NCBI RefSeq assembly: GCF_023343835.1
Contig: NC_064447.1
Coordinates: 10,188,501 to 10,252,500 of the forward strand
DNA from: Lagopus muta
Taxonomy: Eukaryota; Chordata; Aves; Galliformes; Phasianidae
DNA: 64,000 nucleotides
Direction of reading: 5' to 3'
In this document: positions 26,745 to 46,000 of the stretch, one piece after another
Layout: the number at the start of each line of letters is the position of its first letter
Numbering within the stretch: the stretch's first letter is position 1
Notes under the pieces: generated by a model
What the model was told of the DNA's origin: nothing
The model's input: the letters and a program-made list of their open reading frames with translations, nothing else
Database searches by the model: none
Made by a program: the position numbers and the translations under genes

Positions 26745-27500
26745 GCCTGGATGGACGTGGTTTGGGATTCAGAAAGGTCCAGGCTGTGAGCTGCTTTAGG
26801 AGCAGCTACTGCTGAAAGGATCTGGAACACAGAAACAAGTCTGTGTGGGTGCTTTCGGGAGGGCTGGCTGCTCCTGCTAAGGGGTACCTTCCTCATTCAT
26901 GCATTATGAGCATGGGCAGCAAGGGTTCAAACAGCTGTGAGAACTGGCTCCGCTACTGGTGTCAGCCTTTGCTTTACAACTGCTCTTGTGCTGAGCAATC
27001 AAAATACTCTAAACATTTCAAGGAAGTAGTTGGAAACTGTGGGTCTGCAGTGAAAACAGCAGTGGATTTAGTCCACCTGCAGCTCCTGCTGTGGTAGCAG
27101 TTGTATGCAGCATTTCTGCACGAGGAAGAGCTGGATCATAGCCACTGGGACAGACCCTAGGGCTGCTCTACTCTTCTATCTCCCTGGTTTTCCACAGTGT
27201 GGAATTTTAAGTTGCCCTTCTATGTGAAGTTGCCACAGCAACATTCCCCTTTCTTTTTTGTCTCTTACCTTGTCTGTGATGGAACCTGGTGCAGAGAAGA
27301 TGGAGCTGGAGCTTGCCCTGAAAGGAAAGCTCAGCTGCAGTGCTCGGGAAATGCCTTCATTTTAGACTGTTCCTGAATTTGAAACTGCATTCTTGCCCAG
27401 ACCTCAAGACGTGCCTTTGTGATGCTGCTAGTTAATGGAAGTTATTTTTGTCTGAGTAATAAGCTTCGTATTAAAAAATTATTTAATTTTTAAATTTGAT
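26745..27500 (+). terminator. TOP3A: TOP3A 3'UTR and poly(A) signal
   Basis: About 750 noncoding bases follow the stop codon. An ATTAAA at 27470-27475 lies in an AT-rich patch, just after a weaker AATAAG, and is the likely poly(A) signal. Cleavage would fall near 27490-27500. No further coding sequence belonging to TOP3A is visible. Confidence 0.6.
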
Positions 27501-28640
27501 GCAGTGCCATCTCGACTGTCTGATTATTTCATCCTATTTAAAATAGTTGAGCTATTATTAAAAGCATCCACACAAATCTTTCCATTCAGTTGTTGGAACA
27601 ATACAGAAGCTTTCTTGGCAGAAACTCCCTGCAGCTTTTCTTTGAGCTGTGGGTAAAACAGTTTTATCTCACCAGCTGCATTTGTTGTAGTGTTGTTGTC
27701 CAGGGAAAGACAATTGGCTGAGCCTGAAGGGAGTTTCTTGTTTCCTGCACATAGTTTAGACTGAGCTCCTTGAGAAAAAGCCAACCTACCTCCTCCCTCT
27801 GTTTGGGCTTTCTCTACATCAAAGCAAGTAGCTCCACAAAACTCCCTTGTCCTCTTCTGGCACAGGACAGTACTCAGCTGCTCCCCCAGGGCCTCCAGCG
27901 TTGCTCAGGACACTGGCAGTCCCCATGGGTCAGCACTAAGGTGATACATGAGCGGAGTGGGCAGGAGGCTGAAGCACTGCCTAGGGGGCAGCTCAAAGAG
28001 GGGGAGACCACAGCAGCATAGGTTCATTTTCAGCTCTGCACAAGAAAGAAGAGCTTTCGAGTTTACAGAAGTTCACTGCTCTCAGGCCCAGACCTATGGA
28101 GAGCCTGCAAGACCTCAAGAGAGCCCGCGTTGCATTTCTCTGTACCCCTCACTCCCACTATTAACAGCTGTAACCTAAAAATACAAACCTGACGTCTAAA
28201 ATAACAGGATTAGCAGGCTTCGTAATGCAGTGAGCTGGCTAAAGCATGGCTAGAGCTGGGCAGCCTCCAAATGGCAACGGCAGCAGAAAGCATCTGCATA
28301 GCACACAGGTTTAGCATTGCTGATGGCATTTGCCGTTACCAGCTTTACTGGTTTAACCCTGGTTAGCATTCAGGCAGCTGAGCAGTTAGGGCTGCAAGCT
28401 GAACAGCAAGAGCTCAGCATCCAGACGGCACTGGATGCTTCTGCAGGCAGCAGGAGCACTGGGTGCTTTATGTGGCCGTCTGGAAGAGGAAGAGCAAAGC
28501 CGTGCACCATGAGGTCCAAGCGCTGCCAAGCTGTGTGCAGGGTGCAGCCAGCTGCACTGTTCCCAGGAAAGCTGCTGCCCCAGGAGCACAGCTTCAGACC
28601 TTCCTACAGGACAGGAGACAAAACAGCTGAGACGAGAGAA
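27500..28640. other. Intergenic stretch between convergent TOP3A and MIEF2
   Basis: No gene is recognised here. The only open frame of note is on the minus strand at 27784-27524. It is 86 codons, begins with TTG rather than ATG and has no recognised domain. Its composition is like ordinary coding sequence, but nothing flanking supports an exon. The rest is unremarkable single-copy-looking DNA. Confidence 0.4.
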
Positions 28641-28659
28641 CCAGTGCACACAGCAAGGA

Positions 28660-29930
28660 TTTATTCTCATCGCTAACACTTGGGAAGTCGCTCAAAGGAA
28701 CAAACCAAGTCGTCTTCAGACTAGGAGGAAAAGCACAGTGATTTTTTTTTCCTCCTGTAAACAAGATAGTTGTAAAGAAAACTAAACCACAACAGATGCT
28801 CATGCTGAAGACCACAGGACTTCACCATCTCTACCAGTGTGCAAAAACAGCATAGCTCTTCCCATTAAATACAAGAATGTATTCCTTCACACTTGGACTA
28901 CAGGCAGAAACAAAACCTACCAGCCACTCAAAGGGAAAAGAAAAAAAAAAAACAACAAAAAATACTCAAACAAAATAGATCTTAATGAAAAGAAGCACAA
29001 ACCACACTTGACTTCTTGCAAGCACTCCGCTCTGTGCATCAATCTTGTCCTTTCCTGCCCCATACGACGATGCTTCAGGGCAACAAGACATTAAGACAGC
29101 AGCAGTACATACATGAAAAGGTCACTTGACAGGCTGGGAAGGGACACTGTGGCCCGCTAGATGGGCACTGGTGTCCACCAGGATGCTGCAGTTCCTGCAG
29201 CTAGCTGCCAGCCCATGCTGCAGCACAGCAGCTTGGAGAATGGGCCTCAGAGACCCATCCTTGGGGGCAGAGCTGACGCTGGCAGAACAGCCAGGCAGGG
29301 CTGAGCTTGGGTTGCCGTTTGGTACCTGAAAAGATTTCCAAAGAGTAACCTTGCCATGGCATTACCTTGCAGCACCCAGAGCACTGCACAGCCATTGCTC
29401 AGGCTTTATTTCAGGTTGGCAACATCCCCAAGTGCAGCCCTGACAAGGAGCAAGGTTCCCACCTCACCCCATGGCACTGCATGACTGAGCTCGGTGCTCA
29501 CAGAAGGACCCACACAGCACCCAGGATGCCACAAGTTTGTAGCAGCATCAAGAGACACGTGTGCCCCAAGGGGCAGGGGAAGCTCCAAACCACTCAGGTC
29601 TCTGCTTGGAGCACCAGGGAGCCTAGAGTTTGGGATGGCAGGCTGGGATGGAGCAGTTCACTGGGATCCAGCAGTCAAACTTGTTCCGTGTTGGTTCCCA
29701 GCAGATGGGGCTTCGCTTTAGGGGCTGCATTCAATGTGGGTAAGGCAGAGCCCCGTGGCAAACAGCTTCTTACACCATCATCCATTTCTCTCAGGCACGT
29801 TTTATTTAGAAAGGAAATACTTTTGTTCATAAAGTGCAAGAACGTGGCCTCTTACCGACTAGTCAACTAGAAGCATCACAACCCAGACAGCTGAGGAACT
29901 CCCCATGCTCAGGAGCTCCTGCTGCACCAG
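28660..29930 (-). terminator. MIEF2: MIEF2 3'UTR with three candidate poly(A) signals
   Basis: Downstream of the MIEF2 stop, minus-strand AATAAA occurs at 29806-29801, 29410-29405 and 28665-28660. Each is followed on the minus strand by G/T-rich sequence, as at real cleavage sites. The resulting 3'UTRs would be about 150, 540 and 1290 nt. I cannot rank them without transcript data. No coding exon is seen in the interval. Confidence 0.5.
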
Positions 29931-32549
29931 TCACTTCTCTGCCAGCAGGAGTCCTGGCTCAGACACAGCCCTGTAGAGCAGGAAGCCCATCTCCTCTATT
30001 TCCTCTTCCAGCAGCCCACAGAAAAGGTTGACTTTGGGGTTAAAGTAGCAAGGCAGGACCCCATTCTCCAGGTAGCCCACCAGCTCCTCGAGCACTTGCT
30101 GGAACCTGGTGGCAAGGCTTTCCTCTGTCCAGTCTGACTCAGTGGAACTCATGTGAAGGATGACATGTACCAAGGGGCTGCCGCTCAGCTTGTGCAGGAC
30201 AGGATGGCTCCTGCAGACACCATTCAGGATGCAGAGGCAGTGCTGCCGAGCGCCGGCGTCGCCAGCATCCAGCTCCTTCACCTTCGAGACCTCCGCCCTG
30301 CTAAAGCTCTCAAGCCAGAGGTTCTCCACCAGTCCTTCAGGAGGAGCAGCCAGAAGAACTTTGTCCTCCATTTCTACCACAGGGAAGAGGGCGATGCTCA
30401 GCTCAACCTCATCGTGTTTGACAGCCAGCCTCAGCTCCCGGGAGGCCACGAGTGGGTGGATGACTGTCCCCAGCAGGCTGCCTATGGCTGGCCAGTTGAT
30501 GGAGGCCACCAACATCTTGTGGAGGGTCTCGTTGAGCACATTGGAGGAGAGGTACTGGCCCACGAGGAACCTGTCCCAGGGGCTGCGCCCACGAGGGAAG
30601 TACTCCAAGTCAGTCCTTTTGATCATGCAGTACTGGGGGTTTCTCACAACGGTGTCCTCTCCTGGGATGAGGCTCCAGAGGGCGGCATCGAGGACTACTG
30701 GCAGCATGAAGTGGATGTGGTCAGCAGCAAGAGCCCCGAGGCCATCGAGCAGGGGACCGCTGAGGAAGAGGCTGCCAAAGGGCAACTCCGGGCACTTGCT
30801 CCGCAGGAAGCTCTGAAGCTCAGCACAGATGCTCCGGGCCAGCTGCTGGGCGACTGCCACTTGCTCCTCAGACATAGGGAGGTGGATGCTGTAATGTGAG
30901 AGCAGCTTCTCCTGCAGCGTGAGGCAGCGGGGAGGGCTGGACTCGGCCTGAGGAGGCTCCGGGGGCACTGGGCAGATCCTGGGTTCTGCAAGAAGGGGAT
31001 GGGGCAAAGGCAGGAAGAAGTCATGGCTTTGGGCAGATCAGACAGCACATCTTCTCATGCCACAGACATAAAAAAAAAGCATATGCTGAAGTCCCAGCTC
31101 TCAGCCTTTGGCCACGAGGCTGACTTTTCAGCCAACACAAGGCTCAATCCAAACCCAAAACCCAACAGCACCTGGTGTTACACCCCAGCTAGAGGTGGCT
31201 AAAGCCAGCTAAGCAGCAGCAGCCAGACAAAGCACAAACTACCAGGGTCCCTCACAAGTCTCAGTCCCACTGCTCACCCCTACGTCTGCCTGATTGCTGA
31301 GTCCTGAATCAATCCCATCCTGGGTGCGGTGCCTCAGGACCTGGCTGAGCTGCTTTCCTACTCAGAAAACACCGCCTTTGCAGCCAGCTGGACAAGCCAG
31401 CCTTTGTCTGCAGCAGTTCATAGGCACATCTTCCTCCCTAGACAGAGCTGACCCAAAAACCAAGCACTGTTCAACAGGAAACAAAAGCAAGGCAGCCTCT
31501 ACTGCAACCAGCTGGCTGAGACACCCAGGAGTTATCAGAGGCACTGTTACTGAGGCACTGCCAAAAAAGGGGCCGCAGCTTGGGAGCCTCCCAAGAGGGA
31601 AGACACAATCGGGTCAGCTTTCCGGTCATGGAGCTAAAAATAAAGCCCAGCTCCCAGGCACAGCCTGCCAAGGTGATCTTCACCCACACGCCCTCGCCAT
31701 AAGCATCACCTGGTGCTGGCGGTGGAGCCGGGGAGAGCAGGGGTTCGCTGAGGTCTTCCCTTCTCTGCTTCTTGGGAGGTTTTTGTGTTGCTTTGATCAG
31801 GGCCAAGTCCTGCCAGCTCTCCTCCAGGCTCTTCTGCTCAGCTTTGGGATCATCTTCCTCTCGAGGGCTCGTGGCTCGATCTATCAGCTGGTGGGAGAGA
31901 CAGATGGAGGGGATGTGCACGTGGTCCACAAAACCCACAGGGCAGTGGGGGCTCCACCATCCCGAGTGTGCTGAGAGGGGGGCTGCAGCCCCCAAATGGC
32001 CTCGCTCACATAGAGGGCTGTTCTAGCTGCTGCTGCTCCAGCTGCTGCTGTTCATGCAAACACGAGGAATGCTATGGACGTGGGGGAAAGCCCCAAGATC
32101 AGCAGCACCCTTTACAGAAGGCTGCTATTGCTGGAAGAGCAAAGAGACTGAGGGACCACAGGGAAAACCAGCACAGATGAATTGTTCTCTCAGCAGCACT
32201 TCCCAGCCCAGAGCAGAGCACAGCGCACACGTGGGGTAGCAGTCACCCACAGCTCTTCTACAGGTGAACAGCAACGGTTTGAGAGACTCAAAGATGCACA
32301 CAAGCTTCCAACGGATTTAACAGTGAAAACAACGAGGCACCCCTCTGAAACGTGATGCAGCACATCGCCCCGTGCAGCGCTTGGGGACCCCCCCAGCCTC
32401 ACCCGTTTGACGGCCAGCGTAGCGATGGCGAGCACGGCCGCGCCGCTGACGCCCAGCACCAGCCTGGCGTTGGCCAGCAGCAGATCGAGGACGCCGCCCA
32501 GCCCGCCGTCGTCCCGCCGCTTGCCCCGCTGCTGCGCGAACTCAGCCAT
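29931..32549 (-). CDS. MIEF2: Mitochondrial dynamics protein MID49 (3 coding exons, 459 aa)
   Basis: MIEF2/MID49 is an outer-membrane receptor that recruits the fission GTPase DRP1. Exons in transcript order: 32549-32403, 31887-31710, 30985-29931. Phases agree and the total is 459 aa against 454 in human. The N-terminus MAEFAQQRGKRRDDGG is followed by one hydrophobic segment at about 21-47, the membrane anchor. Exon 2 encodes a charged, Pro-rich linker starting RLIDRATSPRE. Exon 3 encodes the nucleotidyltransferase-like (Mab-21 fold) cytosolic domain, with PRGRSPWDRFLVGQYLSS and a NWPAIGSLLG core. The start is an ATG in good context, six bases inside an exon whose acceptor ends at 32556. A noncoding first exon probably ends at 33047 with a GTAAGT donor. 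The strong match of the linker and anchor to MIEF2 and the synteny favour it over its paralogue MIEF1. Confidence 0.96.
32026..32050. repeat. Short CTG/CAG trinucleotide repeat in MIEF2 intron
   Basis: Two runs of GCTGCTGCTG are separated by CTCCA. The array is short and interrupted and lies in the intron between MIEF2 coding exons 1 and 2. Confidence 0.8.
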
Positions 32550-33046
32550 GGTCACCTGCGGGAGGGAAGAGGAACGGTGCGCCGTAATCCGACAGCGGGA
32601 AGCCGGCTCCCCAAAGCCACCCGGAGCGGAACGGCGATGGGGTGAAGGCGGAGGGGCCGGCAGGACGCGAGATCCCAGGGCAGCCGGACCCCCCAGCCGA
32701 CCTTCAGGCCCAGGGCTCCCGCCGTGACCGGCTGCGGCGGTGGCGCCGGGCCGGACCGAGGGTCACCCGGTAAGGCTCCGGCCGCCTCGCCCCGCCGTTA
32801 AGCAGCGCCCGCCGACATGCGGGGCGGCGCCGGCAGACGGGGACGGGACGAGGGGCCGCACCGGTACCCCGGAAGGGGCCGGGTACATACAGCCCCCTTC
32901 ACCGAGCTGCCAAGGGCAGACAAAGGCGGGACAGCGAACACCGGAGGGTCGGGTACGACCGAGGGTCACCTCCCCTCCTCGCTCCGACTGTGCCGAACTC
33001 CCCCCCTCCCCGCACCGGGATCTCCCCACAGCCCCCCCCCACTTAC

Positions 33047-33212
33047 CGCTGCTCCCAGCGGGGCGGCCCAGCAGCGCGTGCTGGCGCGCCGGCGCGCCCG
33101 CAACTCGCGGCGCAGCCAATCAATGCAGCGCTCATCGGCCCCGCCTCCAATCAGCGTCAGCGCAGGGCGGGGCGGTGGGGAGGTGCCGCGTCCCGCCGGG
33201 TTCCCCGCAGCC
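33047..33212. promoter_or_regulatory. Bidirectional promoter of MIEF2 and FLII
   Basis: The inferred MIEF2 leader exon (donor at 33046-33041 on the minus strand) and the FLII start at 33213 are only about 165 bp apart. The interval contains CCAAT boxes at 33116-33120 and 33147-33151, 31 bp apart. GC boxes lie around 33140 and 33165-33175. No TATA box is seen. The layout is that of a shared CpG-island promoter of two housekeeping genes. Confidence 0.7.
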
Positions 33213-41605
<8,393 letters not shown>

Positions 41606-41734
41606 AATCGTGCCTGGCTCTGACTGTGCTCCTCTGGATCCCACAGGGGGGCACAGCAGCCCCCCCACCCCGAGCCCATCCTGTGTTGCTGGCCCCAGAC
41701 AGCCGAGGTCCCCCAACACCCCACATGCTGGCAG

Positions 41735-41809
41735 TTGATATTAAATGCTTTATTTTCAATATTAAAAACCAGTATTTTTAATAACTAAACAATGCTAAAT
41801 TCATCTTAC

Positions 41810-41844
<35 letters not shown>

Positions 41845-43022
41845 GGAGGGGGGTGGGATTTTCTACCAGGGACACTACAGCCCCAGCCAGGGCAGGGCCT
41901 GGGGCAGCGCTGCCTCTCCCGGCCCCCCCCTGGCCCAGACCAGACGTACCGCAAAAGAGAGTTGGGGGCTGGGGGCCAAAAAAGGGCCCTGGGAATCCCC
42001 CCAATGAGAGGGGCGGGCACCAGGCTGAGCCCCGCAGGGACACAGACACACCTACAGCCCCTGCAGAGATGGGGAGCCCAGCAGGGATTTGGCACAGTGA
42101 CACCCCCAGGGAATGGCAGGGAGTTGCACAGGGCTGGGAGCCGGCATCGTGCCCCTGCCCTCCCCGTCCCCCAGCACGATCCCATCCCAAACCCACCCAT
42201 GGCAGGAATGAAGTGTCAGAAAGGAGCAGCAGGCAGGGAGCCCAGCCTGGAGAATAGCCCTTGGAGAAACCACTATGAGAAAAAGGCCACCTGTGACAAC
42301 CCCCCTCCCCGAGCCCTGCAGCACCCAGCTGGGGAGCAGCAGAAAGACAGGAGGGTCCCAGGAAGGGGACAGTCCCCAAGTGGCAGCCCGGACCCTCGTG
42401 GCACTCAGAGGAGGGGCTGTAAACTGCAGGGAGCCGGGCATGTAAACAGAGACAGGGGTCTGGGGGGGGCCGTGCTGGGGGATCCCAGCCCCCCACTTTG
42501 TTCTGTGCCTCCCCTCAGGGACCAAAACCAGGAGGCATATTGGTGGGGGGCAAAAGCCATCACAGCCTTCCTTCCCTCCCCACCAGCAGCATCCCCTGCG
42601 CTGGGGGCTCTGGAGCAGAGAACAGCTACACCGGACCATGTGGGGGAAAAAAAAAACAAATCTTCCCCGGGAAGAGTTTGTGCAACACGGCCCTTCCCCC
42701 CCCTCCCCCTCCCAACCCGGGGCCAGCCTGGGGGGGTCTGGGGCCGGCAGCCAGGCAAGGAGGTGTGGGGGGAACGTGCTGGAGCCGGGGCGCAGATGTT
42801 AGAGAGGAGACGAGTCTACGTTACACTGAGGGGGCCGGGGGGTCCAGTCAAGTCGCGCATCCCGGGAATCCGAACACTGAGATGGGCCAGGGGGCTGCGG
42901 GCATCGGCGATGCCTACAGGAGACGCAGTCCCTGAGCTTGGGGATGCAGCCCCCGGGGTGCAGGGCCAAAAATGGGATGAAAAGAAACCCCCACCCCAAG
43001 GACACCATCTCCCCCACGCACC
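41735..43022 (-). terminator. LLGL1: LLGL1 3'UTR and poly(A) signal
   Basis: On the minus strand AATAAA lies at 41754-41749, giving a 3'UTR of about 1.3 kb. A homopolymer of 30 A on the plus strand (41811-41840) would be a 30-nt U run in the transcript, some 60 nt before the signal. The rest is GC-rich and shows no coding pattern on either strand that matches a known family. Confidence 0.75.
41811..41840. repeat. A30/T30 homopolymer in the LLGL1 3'UTR
   Basis: Thirty uninterrupted A residues lie on the plus strand, bordered by ACC and GAGGGG. There is no adjacent retroposed sequence that I recognise, so it is treated as a simple repeat. Confidence 0.95.
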
Positions 43023-46000
43023 TCACTTGATGAGGATGCCCGCAGGTCGCATCTCGTCCTCACTGGCGTTCCTCATGTTCCTTTCCACCTCCTCTGAGGA
43101 TCTGGGGGAGACGAACCAGATGCAGCTGGGGCTTCTCCTGAGCCCCCTCAGAGCTGCCAGAAGCACGCAGAGGTGCTCCTCCCACAACGTACACCAGGAA
43201 ATCCTTCACTTCCTCCACCGTGATGTCCCCAGTGGTGTCCAGCGGGTTCTCCATGCTGCTGTTGGGAGAGTCGACGGAGCCAGGTGAGAAGGTGGCCTGG
43301 CGCTCCTCGGGGGACCCTGGGGAGACACAGGGAGGGATGGAGATCCCAGAGCCTTCATCCCCACAAACCCCATGGTTGGGGTAGAAGGGACCCCACAGCA
43401 CCAACCCCTGTCATGGGCTGGCTGCCCCCCACCAGATCAGCTCTCCCTAAGTACAGAAAACGATGCCCAGCTCCAGAGCACATCCCTCCCCCCGCTGCGT
43501 CCCTTTCCCACTCACGGTCACTGTCAGCAGGGGAATGGTTGGCCTCAGGGCTGCGTGGCACGTGCGTGCCATTGGCTTGCTGCACCTTCGGAGTCACCGT
43601 TGAGTTGCTGGAAGGAAACACAGGGAGAGGTCACTGCTGGTGGCACAGCGCAGGGATGGACATCATGGGGTGCTTCCACAGGGGGTGAGGAGCCCTCGGC
43701 CCGACCCACCTGAGGCACGAGGTGTCCTGCAGCCGGGACACCTCCAGGCAGCACAGCGGCTCTGTCACATTCCTGGCACTCAAGGAGAAGCGCTCAAACT
43801 CGGACGGTGAAATCAAGTAGAAACCTGCAGCGTGGGGAGACAGAGAGCATCAGGGAGCACCCAGGCAGAGGTGGGGGACGCTGAGGCCATGCGGAGCTGA
43901 GCCCTCACCCTGCCCGTGCTTGGTGAAGACGCAGGAGGCGATGCCGCTGATGTCCTCTTTGCGGATGCAGCTGTAGTGCACCTGTGGCCGCAGGGCGGGC
44001 ACAGTGAAGATGTGGATGTCGCCCAGGTTGGTGAGGCAGGCCAGGCAGTTCTCCACACGCTCCTCAGCACCGGTGCTGGCCAGGCTGACCAGGGCCACCT
44101 TCCGCACCCGGCAGCCCTCATGCGCAGTCAGCTTGAATTTGGTCTTGGCGCTGACTTTGGGCAGCGTGAAGACCTGTGGAGGGCAAGAAGGGCAAGAGGA
44201 GTCCGAGCAGCCCCAGACAACACTCAGCAAAGGTGCCTCAAAAGCCACCCCATCCCTCTGGTCACCCCAGCCAGGATGCTCCTCCAGGTACTGGCGCAGA
44301 TGGGGACACCCGGAGCAGAGCAGACATGTTGGGGATGTCCAGTCCCATCCTCAGTGCTCATGCTCACCTTGAACTGCTCCTCTGAGGAGATGAGCATGGA
44401 GTGGCTGCCCTGCATGTCGGGAGCCTTGGCCAGGTCCCGTGACACCTCGTAGGGCTCTGGCAGTGGGTTCCCCCGCCCGTCCAGCACAGCAATGGCCACC
44501 ACGGGCGCACGGTGCATCAGCTGGATCTCCTTCCCCAGCACCGCCTCCACTGCTCGCTCTGAAAACTTCTCCTGTGACGGCACCTCCAGAGCGTAGGCGA
44601 ACACTGAGCCTGAGTTGGTCCCTGCCCACATCGTGGGGCCATGGTGGGTGGCTGCAGGGTGAGAGAGATCGGAAGAAGCATGAGACAGCTCCTCGCCGTG
44701 GCACAGCGCCGCACTCGGGGCTGCCTGCGGGCTCTCACCATCTCGAAGGAAGGTGTCAGCGAAGTAAAGGCACCGCACCACCCCAGAGAGCGAATCGTCA
44801 GCTGAGCGGGGCTCAATGCGCCTCTGCACCGGCGTCATCTCCACCTCGGGGGGGCCCGCCTGCTCAGCCAGCTGTGCGTTGGCCTCCTGCACCTTGCAGA
44901 GGGGGGACAGTGGGGGGTCAGGAGCTGCACGCGTCGCACCAGGAGGGGATCAGAGCCCTGCGCTGCGCCCACCTTGCTGGAGGGGCTGCCGGCGTTCAGC
45001 CTCTTCTTGCCCGACACCCTGCTCTTGCGGATGCGTCGGAAGGACTGCCGCAGGGACTTCTTGAGGGACTTGACGCGGGACAGGGGCCCCTCCATGGCCA
45101 GCGAGTCATTGGGGTGCAGCGTACACCTGCAGCATCACCACTCAGCACCCGGACCCCAGCACGAGGTTCCCCATCCCCAAACATCACCGCCTTACCTGGC
45201 CAGCACCGGGTTGCGCCGGTGGTAATCAAAGAGCCCAAAGCCGTGGCTGGTACCAAAAGCCACCAGGTTCCACTCAGAGTGCAGGGTGACGGCGGTGACG
45301 GCGGCAGGGGGCACGCACTGCACCAGGACGCTGGGCTGGAAGCCAGGGGTGAAGGTGATGGGGCCGTTCCGGGGCGCCAGGCGGTCGTGGCCCTTCCAGG
45401 TGAAGCCCTCGCGGTCCTGCAGCAGATCCACCGCGGCCACACTGACGGCATGCTCAGACTTGTCATCGTTCAGCTCCATCACCAGCACCTGCAGGGAGGG
45501 GACAAGGGGCCGGTGGGGGACATGGAGGGTTCCTGTGCGCTGGCTGCAGAATGAACCCATGGGTGGGAGCTCTCTTGGGGGAAGGCTGCAGGCATTGGGG
45601 TGCCCTGTGTCACCTCGTCCCCCAGGCGCTACCTGCCCGGCTGTGCCGGCCACCACCATCTTGGCTGTGTATTTGCACAGAGCGATCTTCTGGATGCCCA
45701 GACGGGGGTCATCGCTGTAGGGATCAAAGCAGCCCACCTGAGGAAGAAGGGACAGGTGTGTCACGCACCCACGGGACAGACAACAGCACTGAGTATCACG
45801 TTCAGGGCAGCTCCAGTGTCCCATGGTCCCCCCTCCCCCCCCAGGCCAGGGCAGACCCATGGGTCAGGGCGTGCAGAACAAGTGTCCCTTGTGTCACTGA
45901 GGCAGCAGCTGTGCCCTGAGCGAGGGGACACGTCCCCACAGTGCAGCTGGGATGGCTCCCACAGTCACATCCCTCCAAAGAGGCAGAGGGTGCTGGGGCT

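Noticed and set aside
30153-30899. A 248-codon open frame on the plus strand
   Set aside because: It is the mirror of MIEF2 exon 3, which carries the recognisable protein.
41962-43287. A 441-codon open frame on the plus strand opposite the LLGL1 3'UTR
   Set aside because: It is rich in Pro, Gly and Arg, as expected of GC-rich noncoding DNA. It runs across LLGL1 exon boundaries and shows no domain.
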